NCBI RefSeq assembly: GCF_000426505.1
Contig: NZ_AUFM01000015.1
Span: forward strand, 1-64,000
Direction: 5' to 3'
Source: Nisaea denitrificans DSM 18348
GTDB taxonomy: Bacteria; Pseudomonadota; Alphaproteobacteria; Thalassobaculales; Thalassobaculaceae
DNA: 64,000 nt
In this document: piece by piece, positions 62,241 to 64,000 of the stretch
Layout: the number at the start of each line of letters is the position of its first letter
How positions within the stretch are numbered: position 1 is the first letter of the stretch
Translations under genes and position numbers: made by a program
The notes under the pieces: model-generated
What the model was told of the DNA's origin: nothing
The model's database searches: none
What the model saw: only the letters and a program-made list of their open reading frames with translations

Positions 62241-63287
62241 ATGAAAATCCTTCTCGTTTCCGACGCCTGGTTCCCTCAGGTAAACGGCGTTGTCCGAACC
62301 CTGAACACGGTGATCGGCGAGCTCAAGGCAATGGGCCACGAGGTCGACACCATCACGCCGGACCAGTTCACGACGATCCCGTGTCCGACCTACCCTGAAA
62401 TCCGGCTTGCCTGCTGGCCCTTCTTCCGGGTCCCGGCAATGATCGAGGCGGCCCGCCCGGATGCCATCCATATCGCTACCGAGGGGCCGCTGGGCATGAC
62501 GGCGCGGCGCTATTGCGTTCGCAACAAGCTGCCGTTCACCACCGCCTACCACACGAGGTTCCCGGAATATGTCGAGCCGCGCCTCGGCGTGCCCGTGTCC
62601 TGGACTTACAAGGTCATGCGCCATTTTCACGGCAGATCCGCCGGCGTCATGGTCGCCACCAAATCCATCCGCGCCGATCTTGAGGCACGCGGCTTTGACA
62701 ACATCAAGGACTGGAGCCGGGGCGTCGACACGGAGTTGTTCCGTCCCCAGGCCAAGGACGCCATCGACGCACCGAAGCCGGTTTTCATGTTCGTCGGCCG
62801 GGTAGCAGTGGAAAAGAATCTTCCGGCCTTCCTTGAGCTGGACCTGCCCGGCAGCAAGGTGGTCGTCGGCGACGGCCCTGACATGAACATGCTGAAAAAG
62901 CGCTTTCCGGACACCATCTTCGTTGGCGCCAAGAAGGGTGAGGAGCTGGCCCGGCATTACGCGGCGGCCGATGTCTTCGTCTTCCCAAGCCGGACCGATA
63001 CATTCGGCCTCGTGATGCTGGAAGCCCTCGCGTCGGGCGTGCCGGTTGCAGCTTTCCCGGTTCCCGGCCCGCTGGATGTCATCGCGTCGGAGAAGGTTGG
63101 CGTGCTGTCGGAGGACCTTGGCGCGGCGGCCAAGGCGGCACTTGCACTGTCTCCGGAAGACTGCCGGAATTATGCCCTCGGCTACAGCTGGCGGGCCTGC
63201 GCGGAGCAGTTCTTCAGCAATCTGGCCCCCTTCGATTCCGACGCCGCTTTCGGCCGTTTCGGAGCACGATCCGTCAAAGTCGCCTGA
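62241..63287 (+). CDS. GT4-family glycosyltransferase
   Basis: This 348-residue GT-B enzyme starts ILLVSDAWFPQVNGVVRTLNTVI, an acceptor-domain loop. The donor domain has SRTDTFGLVMLEALASGVPV (E-x7-E type with Asp in the first place, as in many lipid-type GT4s). It resembles mannosyl/glucosyl-diacylglycerol synthases, which glycosylate lipid anchors. It is coupled to the LpxH-like phosphoesterase upstream, so a glycolipid product is plausible. Confidence 0.88.
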   Translation: MKILLVSDAWFPQVNGVVRTLNTVIGELKAMGHEVDTITPDQFTTIPCPTYPEIRLACWPFFRVPAMIEAARPDAIHIATEGPLGMTARRYCVRNKLPFTTAYHTRFPEYVEPRLGVPVSWTYKVMRHFHGRSAGVMVATKSIRADLEARGFDNIKDWSRGVDTELFRPQAKDAIDAPKPVFMFVGRVAVEKNLPAFLELDLPGSKVVVGDGPDMNMLKKRFPDTIFVGAKKGEELARHYAAADVFVFPSRTDTFGLVMLEALASGVPVAAFPVPGPLDVIASEKVGVLSEDLGAAAKAALALSPEDCRNYALGYSWRACAEQFFSNLAPFDSDAAFGRFGARSVKVA

Positions 63288-63389
63288 CGCTTTACGCTAA
63301 TAAGAACTTGGCCCGGCAACGGTGCCCTAGTATGCATTCCCGTTATCGTGAAAAGCGGCCGATTCGGCCCCAAAGCTCGAACGGAAAGC

Positions 63390-64000
63390 ATGCTGAAACG
63401 TCTGTTGCGCACGGATACCGGCCGCGAGGTCGCAAGCCGCCTGTTGGCCACCTTGCTTCGGGGCCTCGCGCGCACCATCCGTTGGCAGATCATCAATCCA
63501 GACATCGCGGACACCGTCTTCCGGAGTGAGCAGCCGATGATCGGCGCCTTCTGGCATAATCGCATCATGCTGATGACGGAGATCTGGAACAGCGACCGGC
63601 CGTTCGCCATGCTGCAGTCGAAACACCCGGACGGCCGCCTGATCGCCCGGACCATCGAGCATCTCGGCATCGAGGACATCGTTGGCTCGGCCGGCAAGGG
63701 AAAGGGTGGAGCCCAGGCCTTGCGCAGCATGCTGCGGGCATTGAAAAGCGGCACCAGTGTCGGTGTCACACCCGACGGGCCGCGCGGGCCGCGCATGAGG
63801 GCCTCCGGCGGAGTCATCGCACTTGCCCGGATGAGTGGCGCGCCGATCTACCCAGTAACCTGGAACGTCTCCCGCCGCCGGGTACTGCGGAGCTGGGACA
63901 GGTTCATCCTCGCCCTGCCTTTCAGCCGCGGTGTCTATATCTGGGGTGAGCCCATCCATGTGCCCCGGGATGCGAACGAAGCGCAGATGGAAGCCCTGCG
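63390..64000 (+). CDS. DUF374 lysophospholipid acyltransferase-like protein, 3' end outside window
   Basis: 203 complete codons from the ATG at 63390 run off the right edge. The frame reads MLKRLLRTDTGREVASRLL, a short hydrophobic stretch, then IGAFWHNRIMLMTEIW and SVGVTPDGPRGPRMRASGGVIALARMSGAPI. HNR and TPDGPRGPR are the signatures of DUF374, the acyltransferase-type family of KDO/lipid A regions. It would acylate a lipid precursor. It lies 102 nt after the GT4 gene, in line with an envelope-lipid cluster. Confidence 0.9.
   Translation, partial: MLKRLLRTDTGREVASRLLATLLRGLARTIRWQIINPDIADTVFRSEQPMIGAFWHNRIMLMTEIWNSDRPFAMLQSKHPDGRLIARTIEHLGIEDIVGSAGKGKGGAQALRSMLRALKSGTSVGVTPDGPRGPRMRASGGVIALARMSGAPIYPVTWNVSRRRVLRSWDRFILALPFSRGVYIWGEPIHVPRDANEAQMEAL

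Overview
The window is GC-rich, densely coded chromosomal DNA from a free-living alphaproteobacterium, most like Rhodospirillales (a marine Nisaea/Thalassobaculum-type organism is plausible but not provable from this sequence). Supporting signs are the glyQ-glyS-ppdK gene order, small alphaproteobacterial families (DUF1289, DUF1491, DUF2937, DUF4170), an Irr-like box beside bacterioferritin, and class 1B SpeD next to SpeE. No prophage, IS element, CRISPR array or rRNA operon was seen. One tRNA gene, tRNA-Gly(CCC), is present. Layout: 1-9.2 kb holds a left-truncated RTX-type repeat protein, two family 2 glycosyltransferases, the speD-speE polyamine pair, RidA, DUF1289, a DJ-1/PfpI protein lacking its nucleophile cysteine, tRNA-Gly and a second RTX-type protein. 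9.4-16.1 kb holds apaG, folE, trkH, argE, a sugar-acid dehydratase and a soluble histidine kinase. 16.1-19.3 kb is a four-carbon sugar-acid catabolic locus (otnK divergent from otnI-denD). 19.3-24.4 kb holds a tyrosine phosphatase, a VOC protein, a GT1-type glycosyltransferase and an iron-storage cluster (158-aa unknown, bfr, bfd) with Fur-like and Irr-like sites. 24.4-27.5 kb has cobyric acid synthase and tandem cyclophilins. 27.6-37.5 kb is a large nucleoside uptake and salvage operon: BMP-type ABC importer, purine nucleoside phosphorylase, deoC, deoA and deoB, followed by DUF2937 and a Fe-S uracil-DNA glycosylase. 37.5-45.6 kb contains a DMT transporter, a YeeE/YedE-DUF302 pair, and a sugar-acid locus (SDR, FAH-type hydrolase, DgoK, a beta-hydroxyacid dehydrogenase). 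45.7-51.4 kb is the housekeeping glyQ-glyS-ppdK operon. 51.5-55.9 kb is the most accessory-looking stretch. It has three related SpoIIAA/STAS-like small proteins, one with a TAA at codon 3 of its best reading. It also has a partial duplicate of the glyQ promoter and first ~53 codons, an AT-rich methyltransferase, a PhyH-type dioxygenase and a duplicated DUF4170 protein. 55.9-64 kb holds a UbiD-type decarboxylase, an exported protein resembling an OmpA N-terminal domain, PmbA, a YHS protein, and an envelope-lipid group (diacylglycerol-kinase-like protein, LpxH-like phosphoesterase, GT4 glycosyltransferase, DUF374 acyltransferase cut by the right edge). No single spectacular new system is evident. 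The best leads are the SpoIIAA-like cluster with its glyQ duplication and early stop, a 97-nt nested-hairpin element at 15.2 kb, the iron-regulated region with a possible small RNA at 24.3 kb, and the cysteine-less DJ-1 protein. All family assignments were made by eye from translated sequence and were not checked against a database.
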